Assembly (NCBI RefSeq): GCF_021513175.1 | Contig: NZ_CP090953.1 | Location: 2,166,501-2,230,500 of the forward strand | Origin: Sphingomonas sp. S2-65 | GTDB taxonomy: Bacteria; Pseudomonadota; Alphaproteobacteria; Sphingomonadales; Sphingomonadaceae | Direction of reading: 5' to 3' | DNA length: 64,000 nucleotides | In this document: piece after piece, positions 61,860 to 64,000 of the stretch | Layout: every line of letters begins with the position of its first letter | Numbering within the stretch: the stretch's first letter is position 1 | Program-made: the position numbers and the translations under genes | The notes under the pieces: generated by a model | The model's input: only the letters and a program-made list of their open reading frames with translations | What the model was told of the DNA's origin: nothing | Databases searched by the model: none

Positions 61860-62437
61860 TCCATCGACCGCGAGCCGGGCGCCACGACACCAGGTGGTTG
61901 CAAGGCCCACGAGCCGCCATCCAGGACCGCTTCGCAGTTCCCCATTTAGCTATGCTCGTTCACCTGCGCTGAAGCGACCACCGGCCGGATTCGCTTCATC
62001 CGCCGGCGCGGCCACGACGCTCGCCTGAAACCGGTGATCGTCCAATCGCTTCTGACAGCAAGGGACAATTCATGCGCCCGGCCCTGTTCCCGGCTTGCTC
62101 CCGATTGCACCTCGAGGAGCGGCGGAGGCCTTACACGCAAGCCTGAAAGCCGGTTCTGCGCGGAGCGTCCTGCGGAGAAGTGTCCAGCGCGTCTGCCCCG
62201 GAAAGCGAACGCCTAGGCTCGGAACCCTGCTGCGGACACTCGTTCATCAACGCGGCCGCGCTTTTCGGAAAGCCGGGTCGGACCACCTGAACGGCTTAGA
62301 TAGGTGGTTTGCCGGCCGGCGGCTTCAGGAAAGGCGGCCGCGGTTTGTGGCGGTCTTCCGTCGTGCTTCCCCAAAAAGCTTGGTTTCGAGAATGGCGGCA
62401 GCTCGTAGCCGCAGCGGCAAAGCCGCGATCACGCGGC
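61860..62437. other. Gap with no supported gene
   Basis: Neither strand shows a frame with a ribosome site or a recognised motif. Long plus-strand frames here are Arg- and Ser-rich chance products. It separates the fnr gene from the convergent methyltransferase. Confidence 0.3.
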
Positions 62438-63241
62438 CTATCCCCGTCGCGCCACGCCGATCAACGCGGTGGAAGGGATCGGAAGCTGCGGCCGCCCGCC
62501 GGCCATTCGACGCACTTCAGAGACGATCATGTCTTTCTGCGTGGCGTCCAAGCTCGTCCAATCGGGTGATGGGCCAAAAAGCCCGTCAGGGTGGTCCAAC
62601 ATCTCCATGTTCAGGTCAAAGTCGCGGGTCACTCGCTCGATGTGCGGATCACGATAGCCCGCTTTGACCAACTCGCAGGCAAAGCCGTTCACCGAGCTGA
62701 GAATCGTCATCGCCTCCGGCATCGGGGACAGATCGCGCTCTGTGAACAATTTCCGGATGAGTTGGCCGAGCAGCATGAAGGCGCCAGCGCCGCGATCCTG
62801 CCAGACCGCGACGACGCCGTATCCGCCGGGTCGTGTGACCCGCGCCATCTCAGCCAGTCCCTTGCGCCAGTTCGGGAACATGAACACGCCGAAGATCGAG
62901 AACACGGCGTCGAAGCCGGCATCGGGCAGGTCGAGGGCCTGGCCATCCATGACCCGCGCCTCGACGTTCGGCACCGCCTTGGACGCGATACGCGCGACCA
63001 TGCCTGGCGAGAAGTCGGTTGCGAGAACCCGCGCTCCCGTCCGTGCAGCGGCCAGGGCGAGCGCGCCGGTTCCGGCTGCAATGTCGAGCACGCGGCACTC
63101 GGGCGTCAGCGGCACAAGGGCCAGCGCAGCCTCGACATAGCGTGCAGTGTAGGGATGCGCCGCCTTTTCGTATCGCTCCGCCGCGCTGTTCCAATGGTCG
63201 GCCTTGTCGAATTCGCGCATTCCTTGTGTCCCATGACTCAT
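62438..63241 (-). CDS. Class I SAM-dependent methyltransferase
   Basis: 267 residues. Motif I is VLDIAAGTGALALAAARTGA, motif II LATDFSPGM, and the post-motif DLPDAGFDAVFSIFGVFMF, typical of UbiE/Methyltransf_11 members. The start may be 63241 or 63220; both are in frame. The substrate is unknown. It is divergent from an Rrf2-type gene, a common arrangement in which the regulator controls the enzyme. Confidence 0.85.
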   Translation of the reverse strand: MSHGTQGMREFDKADHWNSAAERYEKAAHPYTARYVEAALALVPLTPECRVLDIAAGTGALALAAARTGARVLATDFSPGMVARIASKAVPNVEARVMDGQALDLPDAGFDAVFSIFGVFMFPNWRKGLAEMARVTRPGGYGVVAVWQDRGAGAFMLLGQLIRKLFTERDLSPMPEAMTILSSVNGFACELVKAGYRDPHIERVTRDFDLNMEMLDHPDGLFGPSPDWTSLDATQKDMIVSEVRRMAGGRPQLPIPSTALIGVARRG

Positions 63242-63306
63242 GCAACCTATCGAGTATCGAGATACCGAGAGCTTGCCAAGTCGATGTAAGCAACGAAGGT
63301 GGCATC
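63242..63306. promoter_or_regulatory. Divergent region with a tandem 7-base repeat
   Basis: TATCGAG occurs twice in succession at 63248-63261, between the methyltransferase and the Rrf2-type starts. A regulator could bind here to control both genes. No proof of function. Confidence 0.35.
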
Positions 63307-63741
63307 ATGCGGAACGACGGTCGCCTCTCTCGTATGTTGCACGTGCTGATCCATATGGCGCGGCACGACGATCCGATGACCTCCGAGACGATCGCTCGGA
63401 TGCTCGGCACAAATCCTGTCCTGATCCGGCGCACGATGTCGGGGCTGCGGGATGCGGGCTACGTCAGATCGGAAAAGGGGCACGGCGGCGGTTGGTCTAT
63501 CTCGAGCGATCTGAATGCGGTGACGCTGTTGGACGTGCATCGTGCCGTTGGCGGCCCCCGTCTTTTCGCAATCGGAATCGAGCATCCCGAGCCCGGCTGC
63601 CAGGTCGCCAGCATTGTCAACGAAGCCTTGGGCGACGCGCTACAGGAGGCAGAGCGGCTGCTCGTCACGCGCTTGGAATCGGTTAGCCTCGCCGCACTCG
63701 TCCAGACCTTCAATGATCGCCACGACAGCGTCGAGAGCTAG
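63307..63741 (+). CDS. Rrf2-family transcriptional regulator without Fe-S cysteines
   Basis: 144 residues from the ATG at 63307, with gaagg upstream. The winged helix is clear: RLSRMLHVLIHMARHDDPMT, SETIARMLGTNPVLIRRTMS, and GYVRSEKGHGGGW. Only one Cys is present, so the three-cysteine cluster of IscR and NsrR is absent, and it belongs to the redox-independent or small-molecule type. It probably regulates the divergent methyltransferase. Confidence 0.85.
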   Translation: MRNDGRLSRMLHVLIHMARHDDPMTSETIARMLGTNPVLIRRTMSGLRDAGYVRSEKGHGGGWSISSDLNAVTLLDVHRAVGGPRLFAIGIEHPEPGCQVASIVNEALGDALQEAERLLVTRLESVSLAALVQTFNDRHDSVES

Positions 63742-63821
63742 CTGAACCAGGACTTCCCCGATTGCGATGCGATCGGGACTGCCCGCGCCCTCCGGCTAGG
63801 CATGCTTATCTGGCAAATCCC

Positions 63822-63998
63822 TTAGATGAAGCCTTGATCCGCCAGCAGAGCGGCCAGCTCGATGTCAGAGCAGGACTCAAGGCTCAACAACGCAACATAT
63901 GGGTCACCATCGAGGCCAAGCACTGTGGCAAATGCCGGCTCGGTCTTCATGCCATCCTTACGCCGCGTCATCACTGAATTACGAAAGGTATCACCACC
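63822..63998 (-). CDS. C-terminal part of an unrecognised gene cut by the window end
   Basis: A minus-strand frame is open from the window edge to a TAA at 63822-63824. It includes TEPAFATVLGLDGDPYVALL and ends ALLADQGFI, with natural codon use. An internal ATG at 63971 could make a 49-residue protein, but the frame continues upstream. No family is recognised. A plus-strand frame over the same bases is less convincing. Confidence 0.4.
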   Translation of the reverse strand, partial: GGDTFRNSVMTRRKDGMKTEPAFATVLGLDGDPYVALLSLESCSDIELAALLADQGFI

Positions 63999-64000
63999 AC

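Noticed and set aside
59619..61910. A 760-codon minus-strand frame over cydA, cydB, cydX and fnr
   Set aside because: It is antisense to four well supported genes, with His/Arg/Asp-rich repeats typical of shadow frames and no family match.
1..64000. CRISPR arrays, rRNA, tRNA, intact insertion sequences
   Set aside because: No regularly spaced repeats, no cloverleaf-like segments, no transposase motifs with flanking inverted repeats were seen on reading. Small RNAs cannot be excluded without covariance-model searches.

Overview
The window reads as chromosome from a Sphingomonas-like alphaproteobacterium. Evidence: high GC, two large TonB-dependent receptors of the sphingomonad type, Tat-exported enzymes, a GPH-type sugar transporter, a cytochrome bd operon under FnrL-type control, and many small GC-rich genes with weak or alternative starts. 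The species is inferred. No rRNA, tRNA, integrase, intact insertion sequence or CRISPR array was seen.

Layout. (1) 1-2515: end of a surface-polysaccharide cluster (flippase C-terminus, GT4 and GT2 glycosyltransferases). (2) 2559-7091: a DNA-binding protein, a fused adenylation-carrier-acyltransferase-3 protein, and a divergent SyrP/clavaminate-synthase-like 2-oxoglutarate oxygenase. This is the most original locus here. (3) 8627-17958: a carbohydrate locus with GPH importer, GH3 beta-glucosidase, LacI regulator with two palindromic operators, TonB receptor, and a GH144/glucoamylase-like lipoprotein, possibly for beta-1,2-glucan. (4) 18097-21749: VOC protein, Tat-exported Gfo/Idh/MocA oxidoreductase and S33 hydrolase on the minus strand. 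(5) 21979-25707: rsgA relic, HNH endonuclease with a possible modified-base-reader domain, rpsU, and a divergent SDR/AraC pair. (6) 26049-34010: astacin-like protease, a chaperone-usher pilus operon, and LuxR-type and Crp-type regulators.

(7) 34115-45000 is accessory: a cupin, small membrane-protein genes, and a decayed prophage (two HNH pieces, a frameshifted terminase small subunit, then tail-end genes). It continues with a BNR-repeat protein, an acyltransferase, a minus-strand operon of tiny genes including a DUF6961-like one, and a DUF2285 relic. (8) 45059-51632: TetR regulator divergent from PhoD phosphatase, TonB receptor and glycerophosphodiesterase, a phosphate-ester scavenging set. 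(9) 51985-61859: a low-oxygen regulon with OmpW, HemN, two FnrL-like Fe-S regulators, CydDC, and CydA-CydB-CydX, carrying three FNR boxes. (10) 62438-64000: methyltransferase divergent from an Rrf2 regulator, then an unrecognised gene cut by the window end.

How the parts work together: in (9) both FNR proteins keep the four cluster cysteines and the E-SR recognition residues, and the FNR boxes lie in the ompW/hemN and cydD/cydA intergenic regions. One oxygen-sensing circuit therefore probably drives anaerobic haem synthesis, the high-affinity oxidase, its assembly transporter and an outer-membrane channel. In (3) the LacI protein probably controls itself, the receptor, the glucanase and the GH3 enzyme through the shared divergent region.
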